From an uncultured Clostridia bacterium (GTDB lineage Bacteria > Bacillota > Clostridia > Christensenellales > Aristaeellaceae): a DNA stretch of 64,000 nucleotides. Shown here in pieces: positions 17,764-27,314 of this stretch. The stretch spans positions 37,820-101,819 of the forward strand of contig CAMVHE010000002.1 in the NCBI GenBank assembly GCA_947167215.1, in the 5' to 3' direction. Under the pieces are notes generated by a model that worked only from the letters and a program-made list of their open reading frames with translations, was not told where the DNA came from and did no database searches. Numbering within the stretch: the stretch's first letter is position 1; each line of letters opens with the position of its first letter. Made by a program: the position numbers and the translations under genes.

Positions 17764-18519
17764 ATGAAAAAGACTCTGTTTTGCCTTCTGGCGGCGATGC
17801 TGGTTTTTCTGTCAGTATCCGCTCTGGGAGATACGGCACCGGTCAGCATGACGGAGGGCCCCAGTCAGGGATTTACCCAGGAAGAAGGGGAACTGGAAAC
17901 ATATGATCTGACTTTTCCGGAGGAGATGCCCCTGGTCAACCGGAACTTTGTGCTGCTGGCGAGGGCTCAGTTTGAGGCCCATCCTTTCGAGCGCCTGCCC
18001 AAAGCCAATGATTATACCAAGTGGTATTATCATGATAAACGGGAAATCGGCTGGTGCTCCGTTTTCCAGATCTGGTGCGCATATCACAGCGGACTCCCGC
18101 TTATCCGGCTCAAGCAGGATATCGATGTTTCCCAGGAACCATTTTCTGTGATGGAAGGGCGGGTCGGCAATGTCTATCTGGGATTTGAAGCACAGGGGAG
18201 ATGGCTGAGCGGCACGGAAGGCGCAGTTCCCAAACCGGGCTATCTGGTCATCTACGGGGTGCGCGGTTCTACTCCGTACACGCATGTAGCCATTGTGGAA
18301 AGCGTAACCCCGCGGGGAGATGACCGCTATGAACTGACGACCATCGAGGGAAATCTGGGCTCCACCATCAAACGCATAAACTACCTTTATGATGCCAACC
18401 CCAAAAAGAAATATGTCAACATGTTCACCATCCCGGAAAACGAAATAACACGTCAGAACTGCCAGTATACTCTGCAGAAGGACAACTGGTATATTACGGG
18501 CTTTGGTGCGACCTGGTAA
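17764..18519 (+). CDS. Secreted CHAP-like protein (putative peptidoglycan amidase)
   Basis: A 251-residue protein. Signal peptide residues 1-22. A CHAP-like fold carries Cys in ...IGWCSVFQIWCAY..., His in ...TPYTHVAIVES... and an acidic residue in ...TTIEGNLG..., the expected Cys-His-acid arrangement of NlpC/CHAP amidases. A GTG at 17752 in frame is possible, but ATG 17764 gives a clean signal peptide and has GAGGAA just upstream. It sits at the end of the glycosyltransferase run and probably trims the wall where the polymer is attached (inference). Confidence 0.75.
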   Translation: MKKTLFCLLAAMLVFLSVSALGDTAPVSMTEGPSQGFTQEEGELETYDLTFPEEMPLVNRNFVLLARAQFEAHPFERLPKANDYTKWYYHDKREIGWCSVFQIWCAYHSGLPLIRLKQDIDVSQEPFSVMEGRVGNVYLGFEAQGRWLSGTEGAVPKPGYLVIYGVRGSTPYTHVAIVESVTPRGDDRYELTTIEGNLGSTIKRINYLYDANPKKKYVNMFTIPENEITRQNCQYTLQKDNWYITGFGATW

Positions 18520-18562
18520 AACAGCGGCATGGAAGGATGCTGCTTTCAGGACACATGCAGAA

Positions 18563-18590
18563 GCGCCCCTTCTTTGAAGAGGCGCATTTT
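18563..18590. terminator. Weak bidirectional hairpin between convergent genes
   Basis: Stem GCGCC-CTTC / GAAG-GGCGC with one C/A mismatch, followed on the plus strand by ATTTT. It lies between the CHAP-like gene and the convergent acetyltransferase gene. Confidence 0.5.
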
Positions 18591-18595
18591 ACATG

Positions 18596-18922
18596 TCAGG
18601 AAAGGCTTCGGACCATATGGCAGACCTGCGGATTTCCGGAGGGGGTTTCCTGAAAGCCCAGGGAGTGATGCAGAGCGAGGGAAGCAGCATTATCGGGAAG
18701 GATGTCTACCTGAACCTGCCGGTAGCCGCGCTCCCGGAGCAGAGGAAAAAGAAGAGTCAGGGCAGCGGCGGCAATTCCGCGGCGCCGCATTGCAGGAGCA
18801 ATGGCAATGCCATAGGAGACTGCATCGCCGCAGGCGGAATGCAGGGTAATGCCGCCGGCATGCCGGCCGTCTGCACGGATGAAAAAACGGTCCGAATCAA
18901 TGGGGATGAGTTTGACGTTCAT
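18596..18922 (-). CDS. GNAT family N-acetyltransferase (short)
   Basis: A 108-residue protein covering the GNAT core: ...GIAIAPAMRRRGIAAAALTLL... (acetyl-CoA pyrophosphate-binding R/Q-x-x-G-x-G/A motif, here RRRGIA) and ...DILPDNAASLALHHSLGF.... It is shorter than most GNATs (about 150), missing most of the first strand pair, but has a good ribosome site (AGGAAAGGGACAATT) before ATG 18922. The acceptor substrate is unknown. Confidence 0.75.
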   Translation of the reverse strand: MNVKLIPIDSDRFFIRADGRHAGGITLHSACGDAVSYGIAIAPAMRRRGIAAAALTLLFPLLRERGYRQVQVDILPDNAASLALHHSLGFQETPSGNPQVCHMVRSLS

Positions 18923-18946
18923 AATTGTCCCTTTCCTGGTCGCGGA

Positions 18947-18975
18947 TTGACCCGACTATTTGGCAATGATATAAT
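18947..18975 (+). promoter_or_regulatory. Promoter of the gtrA-LCP-rpiB gene run
   Basis: TTGACC (18947-18952), 17-base spacer, TATAAT (18970-18975). It starts about 33 bases before the GtrA gene. Confidence 0.85.
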
Positions 18976-19014
18976 ACGCAAGGCCTCATGGGCTTATAAC
19001 AAAGGAGAAATAAC

Positions 19015-19515
19015 ATGGAAAAAATAGGAAAAACCCTATGGCACGGGATAGATGTGCTGGCCAGGGCAGTCATCGGCCTGATTTCGAAGATTGCCCCCGG
19101 CGTTGGGAAAAAGTGTCTGGAACTCTGGGAAAATGAGGAACTGGTAAGCTATCTTTTCGTTGGAGTGGCCACCACCGTGGTCAATTACGTGGTCTATGTT
19201 CTGGTGACCCGCCTGGGGCATATGACATACATGGCGGGAACATGGGTGGCATGGGTCTGCGCGGTGGCCTTCGGATACTGGGCCAACAAGACTTTCGTAT
19301 TCAAGACCCACTGCGACAGCGTTCCTGCACTGGTTAAGGAATGCGCCAGCTTCTTTGCTATGCGGCTGGTGTCGCTGGGCATGGAAACTTTCCTGATGTG
19401 GCTCACGGTGGGCGTGCTCCACTGGCCGGATCTGGTCATGAAGATTGTCATCAACTTTGTGGTGATTGTATTGAATTATCTGTTTTCCAAGCTGTTTATT
19501 TTCCGAAAGAAATAA
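19015..19515 (+). CDS. GtrA family membrane protein
   Basis: A 166-residue protein with an N-terminal amphipathic stretch and four membrane helices. Family pattern ...LVSYLFVGVATTVVNYVVYVLV..., ...FGYWANKTFVFK... and the C-terminal ...NYLFSKLFIFRKK. GtrA proteins are thought to help move lipid-linked sugars in glycan modification. Strong ribosome site AAAGGAG. Fits the surrounding polysaccharide locus. Confidence 0.9.
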   Translation: MEKIGKTLWHGIDVLARAVIGLISKIAPGVGKKCLELWENEELVSYLFVGVATTVVNYVVYVLVTRLGHMTYMAGTWVAWVCAVAFGYWANKTFVFKTHCDSVPALVKECASFFAMRLVSLGMETFLMWLTVGVLHWPDLVMKIVINFVVIVLNYLFSKLFIFRKK

Positions 19516-19525
19516 GGAGGCAAAA

Positions 19526-20306
19526 ATGAAAAAACGCATGCTGGCCGTTCTGCTCGTTCTTCTGGTCTGCACGGTAAGTGCTTTTGCAGACGGCATCCGT
19601 GTGAATCCACGGGAAACCATTGCCAACCGGAACCTGTCCGGAGATGTTACCAACATTCTGATTCTGCTCCAGGATGGAGATGCAACCAACCTCTGCGCGA
19701 TCGCCTCCATTAACGGAAAGAGCGGCAAGGGAGTCATAACACAGCTGGACCCGGACCTCATGGTTAATGTGCCGGAAGCGGGGGATGTGCGCCTAGGTGA
19801 TGTATACAGCCTGGGAGATGCGAAGAGCCGGGGATTCCTGACAGTTCGGACGGTCAACCAGCTTCTGGATCTCAACATTGCTACCTATGTAGCCCTTGAT
19901 ATGACCCAGATCCCTGCCCTGGTGGATGCTCTGGAAGGATTTATCTTTACCCCCAGCAAGGAAGAAGATGCTGCCCTGGGCTTTGATGAGGATACGTGGG
20001 CACTCGATGGCGAGCAGACCCTTGCTTATATGCGCCTGAAGCTTGACAGCGAATACCAGGGTTGCGATGGTTCGTCAGGCGATGTACGGGGATGTCCTCG
20101 GACTGATGGGAGTGGGTTCGGGACTGCTCAAGTCCATGGATACCAACCTGAATGCGATGAGTGCTATTGGCTTTGCCACCTCGATCCGGGGTGGAAGCGA
20201 ACACATTGAAATGTCTCTGCCCCGGCCGGAAGATGTGACAGGAACCGATCCGCTGACTGCAGACACGGAGTCCATGCGCGCCTTCTTTGCGGGTGTCGTA
20301 TACTGA
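19526..20306 (+). pseudogene. LytR-CpsA-Psr (LCP) family protein, frameshifted
   Basis: Signal peptide plus an LCP-like domain: ...VTNILILLQDGDATNLCAIASI..., ...FLTVRTVNQLLDLNIATYVALD..., ...WALDGEQTLAYMRLKLDSEYQ. After codon CAG at 20057-20059 the frame must move forward one base (extra G at 20060, or loss of two bases) to continue as ...VAMVRQAMYGDVLGLMGVG..., ending at 20306. Unshifted, translation runs into an unrelated tail ending at 20209 and loses the conserved Arg-Gln. The usual Pro-Arg-Asp substrate motif reads Leu-Asp-Pro-Asp, so even the repaired protein is a divergent LCP. LCP enzymes attach glycopolymers to peptidoglycan. Confidence 0.75.
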
Positions 20307-20319
20307 GGGAGGAAGAGAA

Positions 20320-20550
20320 ATGCGTTGCGGATGCCCGGAATGCGGCACTTACATGATACAGTCCGAAGGGGATGGCTTTGGCTGCGTCTGCCCGGATTGC
20401 CTGTACCGTTGCCGTGCATGTATGGGGACCAATACGGTGGTCAGCCGGGAGAATCTCCGTTTTTTACAGTTTACTGACAGAACCGTGGCAGAGGAGGAAC
20501 CGGCGGATGAGCCGGAGGGTCCTGTCCGCCCGGAGGACTATATTGACTAG
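20320..20550 (+). CDS. Small zinc-ribbon protein
   Basis: A 76-residue protein with Cys pairs at the N-terminus: MRCGCPECG... then ...CVCPDCLYRCRAC, enough for one or two zinc ribbons, followed by an acidic tail. The ATG at 20320 follows GAGGGAGGAAGAGAA. It ends in TAG directly followed by the ribosome site of rpiB, so TAG is a true stop here. Family not recognised; perhaps a nucleic-acid- or protein-binding accessory. Confidence 0.75.
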   Translation: MRCGCPECGTYMIQSEGDGFGCVCPDCLYRCRACMGTNTVVSRENLRFLQFTDRTVAEEEPADEPEGPVRPEDYID

Positions 20551-20562
20551 GAGGAAACAGAA

Positions 20563-21012
20563 ATGCTGGCTTTGGGAAGCGATCATGCGGGTTTGCCGCT
20601 CAAGCGGGAGATTATGGGCTTTCTGGATGAAAATGGCATAGAATACAAGGATTTCGGCACATATACGGAAGACAGCTGCGATTATGCGGTGTTTGCAGAA
20701 CGGGTCTGCCTGGCGATTCAGTCGGGCGAGTGTGAGCAGGGCGTGCTCTGCTGCGGCACCGGTGTGGGCATCAGCATGGCTGCCAATAAGATGCGCGGCA
20801 TCCGCTGCGTTGTCTGTACGGACTGCTATTCGGCAAAAATGTCCAGAGAACATAACAACGCCAATGTGCTTGCCATGGGTTCCCGGGTCGTCGGAGCGGA
20901 ACTTGCCAAGATGATCGTCGACACCTTCCTGAAAACCGGTTTCCTGGGAGGAAGGCATGAAAGACGGGTTCAGCAGATCATGGCGCTCGAGCGTGGAGAG
21001 ACGCTCCAGTAA
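20563..21012 (+). CDS. rpiB: Ribose-5-phosphate isomerase B
   Basis: A 149-residue RpiB/LacAB family protein: N-terminal ...LGSDHAGLPLKREIM..., active-site Cys in ...CCGTGVGISMAANK..., then ...VCTDCYSAKMSREHNNANVLAMGSR.... It interconverts ribose-5-phosphate and ribulose-5-phosphate in the pentose phosphate pathway. Length is typical. It lies 12 bases after the zinc-ribbon gene and 21 before tex. Confidence 0.95.
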   Translation: MLALGSDHAGLPLKREIMGFLDENGIEYKDFGTYTEDSCDYAVFAERVCLAIQSGECEQGVLCCGTGVGISMAANKMRGIRCVVCTDCYSAKMSREHNNANVLAMGSRVVGAELAKMIVDTFLKTGFLGGRHERRVQQIMALERGETLQ

Positions 21013-21033
21013 CGGAAATAGAGAGAGGTATAC

Positions 21034-23259
21034 ATGGATATCAATGCCTTTATCGCTGCAGAATTTGGAATCAGCGAGAAGATAGCATCACAGATTACAG
21101 AACTGATTGACGAAGGAAACACCATTCCGTTCATTGCCCGCTACCGCAAGGAACAGACGGGGGAGATGGATGACCAGGGCCTTCGTGCATTTGGAGAACG
21201 GCTGGAGTATCTGCGGGGGCTGAATAAGCGCCGGGACACCATCCTGGCTTCCATTGAGGAGCAGGGCAAGCTGACGCCGGAACTGCGCACGAAGATTGAA
21301 GAAGCGGCGACCCTGGCCACTCTGGAAGACCTTTATCTGCCTTACCGGCCGAAGCGCCGCACCCGGGCAAGCATTGCCAAGGAAAAGGGACTTGAGCCGC
21401 TGGCGGAGCAGCTGATGCTTCAGCAGCCCCAGGATGATCCGATGCAGCTTGCCGGGGCCTATGTGAATGCGGAACTGGGTGTGGAAACGGCGGAGGATGC
21501 CCTGCAGATGGCAAGGGACATCATCGCCGAAAATATCTCAGACAATGCAGATGCCCGCAGTGATCTGCGCGCGTTGATCCGGCGCACCGGAGAAATCAGC
21601 AGCAAGAAAACGGAAAAGAAGAGCACTGCAGACCGGAAAAAGAAGGGCAATGATGCGGAGGAAGAGGATATTGAAACCAATACCCGCCGCACTGCCGACA
21701 TTTATGCCCAATATGAGGATTATCACGAGCGTGTGGCTACGGTTGCCAATCACCGGATACTGGCGGTGAACCGCGGCGAAAAGGAAGGCTTTCTGAAGGT
21801 GTCCGTTCTCTGTGATGAAGAGGGTGCGGTTGCACTCCTCTGCAAGCGCTTTATGCGTGGGAACGGCGGATGTGCGCAGCAGGTCCGGGCTGCGGCAGAG
21901 GATGCATGGGAGCGCCTGATTTTCCCGTCACTGGAGCGGGAACTGCGTACCGAGCTGACGGACCGCGCCAATGACGGCGCTATCCGGGTATTTGGAGAGA
22001 ATCTGCATCAGCTGCTGATGCAGCCGCCCATTGCCGGCCATGTGACGCTGGGAATTGACCCGGGATACCAGCATGGATGTAAGCTTGCCGTCGTGGATGA
22101 AACCGGCAAGGTGCTGGATACGGGCATTGCCTACTTTACCCTGCCGGGAAATGAAAAAGGCAAGGAACGCGCGCGCCAGATGATCAGCGGTTTCATCCGC
22201 AGGTACCATGTGACCGCTATTTCCATCGGCAACGGTACGGCTTCCCGGGAGAGCGAGCAGTTTGTGGCAGATCTGCTGACCCAGTTCCCCGGTGTTGCTT
22301 ATATGATAGTCAATGAGGCAGGTGCCAGCGTATGGTCGGCATCGGAAGATGCTACCAAGGAGCTGCCCGATTATACCGTGCTGGAGCGCGGTGCCATTTC
22401 CATTGCAAGACGCATGCAGGATCCGCTTGCGGAACTGGTAAAGATTGATCCGAAGGCGATCGGCGTCGGACAGTATCAGCATGATCTCAAACAGGCAGAG
22501 CTGGAGAAGACGCTGGCTGGCGTGGTGGAAGACTGTGTGGCGTCTGTCGGCGTGGATATGTCGACGGCTTCTGCTGCACTGCTGACCCATGTGGCAGGAA
22601 TCGGAAGGACGCTGGCGGATAACATCGTCGCCTATCGTCAGGAAAACGGCCTCACTTCAAGAGCACAGCTTAAGAAGGTGCCGAAGCTGGGACCGAAAGC
22701 CTTTGAACAGTGTGCGGGCTTCCTGCGGGTACGGGGCTCCGAACCGCTGGATGCCACTGCGGTCCATCCGGAAAGCTATGCCACTGCCAGGGCGCTGCTG
22801 TCCAGGCTGAATATTCCGATGGAAGCTGTCATGGCAGGAGGAATCAAGGGCTTCAAGAGCAAGGTGGAAGACATGGGTGTGGAGCGGCTTGCAGAGGAAC
22901 TGGGAGTCGGCGTGCCGACCCTTCGGGATATTGCCAGTGAACTGGAGAAGCCGGGAAGGGATCCGCGTGAGGATCTGCCCCAGCCCATTCTCCGGCATGA
23001 CGTGCTGAGCATGGAAGACCTGACTCCGGGAATGAAACTGAAGGGCACGGTCCGCAATGTAACAGACTTTGGAGCGTTCGTGGACATCGGTGTACACCAG
23101 GACGGGCTTGTGCATATCTCCCGGCTGGCGGACCGCTTTGTGCGTAACCCAGGCGATGTGGTCAAGGTAGGCGATCTGGTGGACGTATGGGTTGTTTCGG
23201 TGGATGTCAAGCGCCATCGTATTGCACTTTCCATGGTGGAAAGCAAGATCAATAACTGA
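21034..23259 (+). CDS. tex: Tex family RNA-binding transcription accessory protein
   Basis: A 741-residue protein with Tex architecture: helical N-terminus (...EKIASQITELIDEGNTIPFI...), a YqgF-like RNase H fold domain near 335-460 (...TLGIDPGYQHGCKLAVVD...), helix-hairpin-helix segments near 500-560 (...YRQENGLTSRAQLKKVPKLG...), and a C-terminal S1 domain at about 665-735 (...GMKLKGTVRNVTDFGAFVDIG...). A charged Lys/Glu insert near 190-215 lengthens the N-terminal part. RBS GAGAGAGG. Confidence 0.95.
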   Translation: MDINAFIAAEFGISEKIASQITELIDEGNTIPFIARYRKEQTGEMDDQGLRAFGERLEYLRGLNKRRDTILASIEEQGKLTPELRTKIEEAATLATLEDLYLPYRPKRRTRASIAKEKGLEPLAEQLMLQQPQDDPMQLAGAYVNAELGVETAEDALQMARDIIAENISDNADARSDLRALIRRTGEISSKKTEKKSTADRKKKGNDAEEEDIETNTRRTADIYAQYEDYHERVATVANHRILAVNRGEKEGFLKVSVLCDEEGAVALLCKRFMRGNGGCAQQVRAAAEDAWERLIFPSLERELRTELTDRANDGAIRVFGENLHQLLMQPPIAGHVTLGIDPGYQHGCKLAVVDETGKVLDTGIAYFTLPGNEKGKERARQMISGFIRRYHVTAISIGNGTASRESEQFVADLLTQFPGVAYMIVNEAGASVWSASEDATKELPDYTVLERGAISIARRMQDPLAELVKIDPKAIGVGQYQHDLKQAELEKTLAGVVEDCVASVGVDMSTASAALLTHVAGIGRTLADNIVAYRQENGLTSRAQLKKVPKLGPKAFEQCAGFLRVRGSEPLDATAVHPESYATARALLSRLNIPMEAVMAGGIKGFKSKVEDMGVERLAEELGVGVPTLRDIASELEKPGRDPREDLPQPILRHDVLSMEDLTPGMKLKGTVRNVTDFGAFVDIGVHQDGLVHISRLADRFVRNPGDVVKVGDLVDVWVVSVDVKRHRIALSMVESKINN

Positions 23260-23275
23260 ACGAGAGAGGAATTGC

Positions 23276-24664
23276 ATGAAGACGGATGTCCTTATAATCG
23301 GTGCCGGTCCTGCCGGCATTTTTACAGCACTGGAAATGCTTCGCAAGGGAACCCGGAAGAGCATTGTGATGATTGAAAAGGGACAGCCGGTGGAAAAACG
23401 CCACTGCCCCAAGGCAGTGACGGGCAAGTGCCAGAACTGCCGGCCCTATTGTCATATTACCACCGGATTTTCCGGCGCCGGCGCTTTTTCGGATGGGAAA
23501 CTCTCTCTTTCCTGTGAAGTGGGAGGCGATTTCCCGACCCTGGTGGGTACGGAGTTTGCGCAGCAGATTATTGACTACACAGATGGCATTTACCTGGAAT
23601 ACGGGGCAGATGTTCATGTGGAAGGGATAGGCAATCCGGAAGAAGTACGGGAAATCCGCAAGCGGGCTATCCGGGCGGGTCTCAAACTGGTGGACTGCCC
23701 TATCCGGCATCTTGGTACAGAAAAGGCACAGCGGCTGTATCAGAACCTGGAAGAAGCCCTGTTACAAAAAGGGGTTGAGATCCGCTTCGGCACGGAATGC
23801 GAAACGCTCATCATGCGGGACGGGGTCTGTCTTGGCGCGGTGGTCCGTAAAGGCCAGCAGCAGGAAGAAATCTTTGCCGACCATGTCGTGGTGGCTACCG
23901 GCAGACGCGGAGCGGACTGGCTGGAAAAGCTCTGTGCCGCTTACGGCATTGCCCATCAGCCCGGTACGGTGGATATCGGTGTACGGGTGGAGTGCCGCAA
24001 TGAAGTCATGGAAGAGGTTAACCGGGTGCTCTATGAGAGCAAGCTTATCGGCTATCCGAAGCCCTTTAAGAATAAAGTGCGGACCTTCTGCCAGAATCCC
24101 GGCGGTTTTGTCAGTCAGGAAAACTATGACAATGACCTGGCGGTGGTTAATGGCCATTCCTATAAAGAGGTCAAGAGCGACAATACCAACGTGTCCATCC
24201 TCTGCTCCCACAACTTCTCCATCCCCTTTAACCAGCCGATTGCCTATGCGCAGAAGGTGGGCGAGCTGACCAATATGCTGGCAAACGGACATATTCTGGT
24301 GCAGCGCTTTGGCGACATTCTGGATGGAAAACGTACCTGGCAGCAGGAACTCAGCCAGTCCAACGTGAAGCCGACCCTGCCGGATGCCGTGGCGGGAGAT
24401 ATTACGGCGGCCATGCCGTACCGGGCGATGATCAACATCATTCACTTCATTGAGGCACTGGATATTGTAGTCCCCGGATTTGCTGCGGCGGAAACGCTGC
24501 TCTATTCTCCGGAACTCAAGTTCTATTCCAACCGCGTCAAAATGGATGCGGACCTTAATACCAATGTGCCGGGGCTTCATTGCCTGGGCGACTCTTCCGG
24601 CTGGACCCGCGGTTTGATGATGGCCTCCGCCATGGGCGTGCTGATGGGACGCAAACTTGCTTAA
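23276..24664 (+). CDS. FAD-dependent oxidoreductase (COG2509-type)
   Basis: A 462-residue flavoprotein. N-terminal dinucleotide-binding ...DVLIIGAGPAGIFTALEML..., a four-Cys region ...CPKAVTGKCQNCRPYC..., ...TGFSGAGAFSDGKLSL..., and a late FAD motif ...LHCLGDSSGWTRGLMMASAMG.... This matches the uncharacterised FAD-dependent dehydrogenase family; substrate unknown. ATG 23276 follows GAGAGAGGAATTGC. Its TAA stop overlaps the stop of the convergent pseudouridine synthase gene. Confidence 0.88.
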   Translation: MKTDVLIIGAGPAGIFTALEMLRKGTRKSIVMIEKGQPVEKRHCPKAVTGKCQNCRPYCHITTGFSGAGAFSDGKLSLSCEVGGDFPTLVGTEFAQQIIDYTDGIYLEYGADVHVEGIGNPEEVREIRKRAIRAGLKLVDCPIRHLGTEKAQRLYQNLEEALLQKGVEIRFGTECETLIMRDGVCLGAVVRKGQQQEEIFADHVVVATGRRGADWLEKLCAAYGIAHQPGTVDIGVRVECRNEVMEEVNRVLYESKLIGYPKPFKNKVRTFCQNPGGFVSQENYDNDLAVVNGHSYKEVKSDNTNVSILCSHNFSIPFNQPIAYAQKVGELTNMLANGHILVQRFGDILDGKRTWQQELSQSNVKPTLPDAVAGDITAAMPYRAMINIIHFIEALDIVVPGFAAAETLLYSPELKFYSNRVKMDADLNTNVPGLHCLGDSSGWTRGLMMASAMGVLMGRKLA

Positions 24665-25521
24665 AGCAGGGATGCAAGTTCAGGCGGAAGCGGCTCCGTG
24701 ATTTCCAGTGTCTTTCCCGTAATGGGCTGCATGCAGCACAGACGTGCGGAATGAAGGGCAAAACGGTCCTGCAGGGACGCAAGAGGGGTGCCGTAAAGGT
24801 AGTCTCCCACCAGCGGACAGCCGATGGAAGCCAGGTGGACCCGGATCTGGTGCGTCCGCCCGGTTTCCAGCCGCAGACGGACCAGGGCCCTGTGATGGTG
24901 CGCCTCAAGAACGGTATAATGCGTGATGGCAGGCTTTCCGTCAGGATCTACCATGCGTCTTGCTCCGGTGCCGGCTTTGGATATGGGTGCGGAGATGACA
25001 GCGGATTCCGGTTCGGGAATGCCTTCCGTTATGGCGAGATACTCCCGCAAAAAGGTATTTGAGTGCAGCTGTGTGCTGAGCAGCCGCTGTGCGTGTGCAT
25101 GCCGTGCAACGACAAGAAGGCCGGAGGTTCCCTTGTCCAGCCGGTTGACGGGATGAAAGACAAAGCTGCCCGGTTCCTGATGAAGTGCATCCGCCAGCAA
25201 TTCCCGCAGCGTGACCCCGTGATCTCTGCCCGGAAGGGTTGCCAGAGGGGCCGGCTTGCAGACGATGATCATGTCTTCGTCCAGGTAGCGGATGAGCGGG
25301 GAAGACTCGGAGGCGGTTTCCTGGGTTTCAAGACACAGGGTGATCTGATCTCCCGCATGCAGAAGAAACGAGGCATGGACAGGTTCACCGTTCACGAGAA
25401 TGCCCTGGTTTACTTTCAGACGGCGGAAAGCATGAGTACCCAGCTGAAAGATTCGCGGTACCAGCGTGCGAACGGGACGCCCCTCTTCTTCCGGACGGAC
25501 GACATGGGTAAGTGTGCGCAT
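24661..25521 (-). CDS. RluA-family pseudouridine synthase
   Basis: A 286-residue protein. An N-terminal S4-like segment (...AFRRLKVNQGILVNGEPV...) precedes the catalytic domain with the RluA signature ...HPVNRLDKGTSGLLVVAR... (catalytic Asp in RLD) and ...RTHQIRVHLASIGCPLVGD.... It modifies uridines in rRNA or tRNA; target not predictable. ATG 25521 has AAAGGAG five bases upstream; 15 further codons upstream in frame have no ribosome site. Confidence 0.93.
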   Translation of the reverse strand: MRTLTHVVRPEEEGRPVRTLVPRIFQLGTHAFRRLKVNQGILVNGEPVHASFLLHAGDQITLCLETQETASESSPLIRYLDEDMIIVCKPAPLATLPGRDHGVTLRELLADALHQEPGSFVFHPVNRLDKGTSGLLVVARHAHAQRLLSTQLHSNTFLREYLAITEGIPEPESAVISAPISKAGTGARRMVDPDGKPAITHYTVLEAHHHRALVRLRLETGRTHQIRVHLASIGCPLVGDYLYGTPLASLQDRFALHSARLCCMQPITGKTLEITEPLPPELASLL

Positions 25522-25643
25522 AGGCGCTCCTTTCTGTTTGTCAAAGCGGGAAACTGCTGAAACCAAATTGCGGGGAGCGGGATGAAAAACAAACGATAAT
25601 CCGTTTAGTTAGTGAAATGAGAAAAGATTGCGAGGGGATGAAC

Positions 25644-26924
25644 ATGAAGAAGCGCGGAATACTTCTTGGAATTCTGGCGGTAATACTGGCATGCCTGCCG
25701 ATGCTGGCATTTGCCTCTGAATATCAGGCACAGATGGCGGCAGGTTTTGCCATCGTGACGAACGGGCGGCTTAATCTGCGCTCGACAGCATCCTCTGCAA
25801 GTACAAGCCTTGGTGTCTATTCCGGCGGATCCTGGGTCCGGCTGATGGGCTATCCCTCCAATGGATGGTGGCCGGTTTCCACCACGGACGGCAAGAGCGG
25901 CTATATGTACGGTTCCTATCTGACCTTTGCTTCTGCGGAACAAAGCGGACAGGTACGTTACGCCAATGGCGGCTATGTGAATCTGCGCAGCGGCCCTTCG
26001 CTGGATTACAGCATTGTCGTACAGGTGACCTCCGGAACCAGCCTGACCATTCTGGATGCCTCTTCCGAATGGCTTTATGTGCGGGCAATCGTGTATGGAG
26101 TTTCCTATCAGGGCTATATGCATGAATCCCTTGTCAACAGAGGTTCCGGTTATGCCCAGGTAAGTACCCGCCACGGCGGAAAGGTGAATGTGCGAAGCGG
26201 ACCGTCCTTTACGTACGGAACCATCGGCTCCCTTCCGACCGGCACATCCGTGAGTGTTCTGCTGAAAGGCAATGGCTGGTCTCTTATCAGCGGCGGCGGT
26301 CTTACCGGCTTTATGTCAACGGTATATCTGTCCAGTACCAGCGTGGTGAGCGGCTACACCTATCAGTCTACGCCGACGGTGACAACGCCGGTTTCCTATA
26401 CGGTGGCCTATGTGAAAAACCCGCGGAGCACGCAGGTGCTTAATCTGCGGGAATCCGCGTCCCAGAGCAGCCGTTCCATCGGACAGTATCGCAACGGGAC
26501 ACAGGTGCGGGTTGTCAGCCGAGGCAGCGTATGGTGCGAGGTTTATGTCGGCACGAGGCACGGTTACATGATGACTCAGTATCTGAGCTTTTCCGGCAGT
26601 GTACCGGTGGCCCAGCAGACGGTCCAGCCATATGTGCCGTCACAGCCATACTATACCGCGATCCCCATCATGACAGCGATACCTACGGCAACACCTGCGC
26701 CGAGAATCACTGCGCAGCCTACCTCGGCGATCCGGGATATTGTTCTCGTTTCTACTACCGGAGGCAATGCGGTGAACGTCTTCAATGATGTTGGGCTCAC
26801 GTCCCTGAAATCGACGTACATGGAAGGAAAAACTGCGAAGCTTCTGTCCTACGGTGATAATGTCTGCCTGATTCTGGTGGACAATGGAGTGGGCTATGTA
26901 CCTACGGCGAATGTCCGTTACTGA
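25644..26924 (+). CDS. Secreted protein with repeated bacterial SH3 domains
   Basis: A 426-residue protein. Signal peptide residues ~1-24. Four clear SH3b repeats each contain the Leu-Asn/Val-Asn-Leu/Val-Arg motif (near residues 38, 115, 180, 265: ...GRLNLRSTAS..., ...GYVNLRSGPS..., ...GKVNVRSGPS..., ...QVLNLRESAS...). A Pro/Thr linker near 330-360 and a degenerate fifth module follow. Such proteins bind peptidoglycan or surface glycans. No enzymatic domain seen. ATG 25644 is six bases after GAGGGG. Confidence 0.88.
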   Translation: MKKRGILLGILAVILACLPMLAFASEYQAQMAAGFAIVTNGRLNLRSTASSASTSLGVYSGGSWVRLMGYPSNGWWPVSTTDGKSGYMYGSYLTFASAEQSGQVRYANGGYVNLRSGPSLDYSIVVQVTSGTSLTILDASSEWLYVRAIVYGVSYQGYMHESLVNRGSGYAQVSTRHGGKVNVRSGPSFTYGTIGSLPTGTSVSVLLKGNGWSLISGGGLTGFMSTVYLSSTSVVSGYTYQSTPTVTTPVSYTVAYVKNPRSTQVLNLRESASQSSRSIGQYRNGTQVRVVSRGSVWCEVYVGTRHGYMMTQYLSFSGSVPVAQQTVQPYVPSQPYYTAIPIMTAIPTATPAPRITAQPTSAIRDIVLVSTTGGNAVNVFNDVGLTSLKSTYMEGKTAKLLSYGDNVCLILVDNGVGYVPTANVRY

Positions 26925-26938
26925 TTGTTGGAAAACTG

Positions 26939-26967
26939 CGTGTTCTCTTCGGAGAACACGTTTTTTT
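26939..26967 (+). terminator. Terminator with UUCG tetraloop
   Basis: Stem CGTGTTCTC/GAGAACACG closed by TTCG and followed by seven T. Follows the SH3b gene stop by about 15 bases. Confidence 0.95.
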
Positions 26968-27314
26968 GATGGTGGGGAATCGGGCTGCACGGAGACAGAA
27001 AAACAGGGCGGCCTGAAACAGATACGCAGAAGGATACTACCGCAAACATCCGGCGCCGTCAACTGCCGAATCGGTCTGCTGCGGCAGGAAAGCAGGGAAA
27101 ACAGTCCGGACGGAAGAAGTTCGGAAATAAAGATATTCCAGGAAGGGCAGGAACTGCATCCCATCCTTTCTGGAGAAGGAGGAAACCGTCAGCCGGCACG
27201 ACTGTCCGGGCGGGCATGGAGGGACGTATTATTTCCGAAAAAAGCAGAAAAGAAAACACGTGCTCCATGAATTTTGCGGGGAAAATCTGTGCAGATGGAA
27301 ATGATGCCGTTCGC
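26968..27314. other. Intergenic stretch, nothing recognised
   Basis: No frame with a start, ribosome site and protein-like composition on either strand, and no tRNA or repeat that I can see. Confidence 0.5.
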
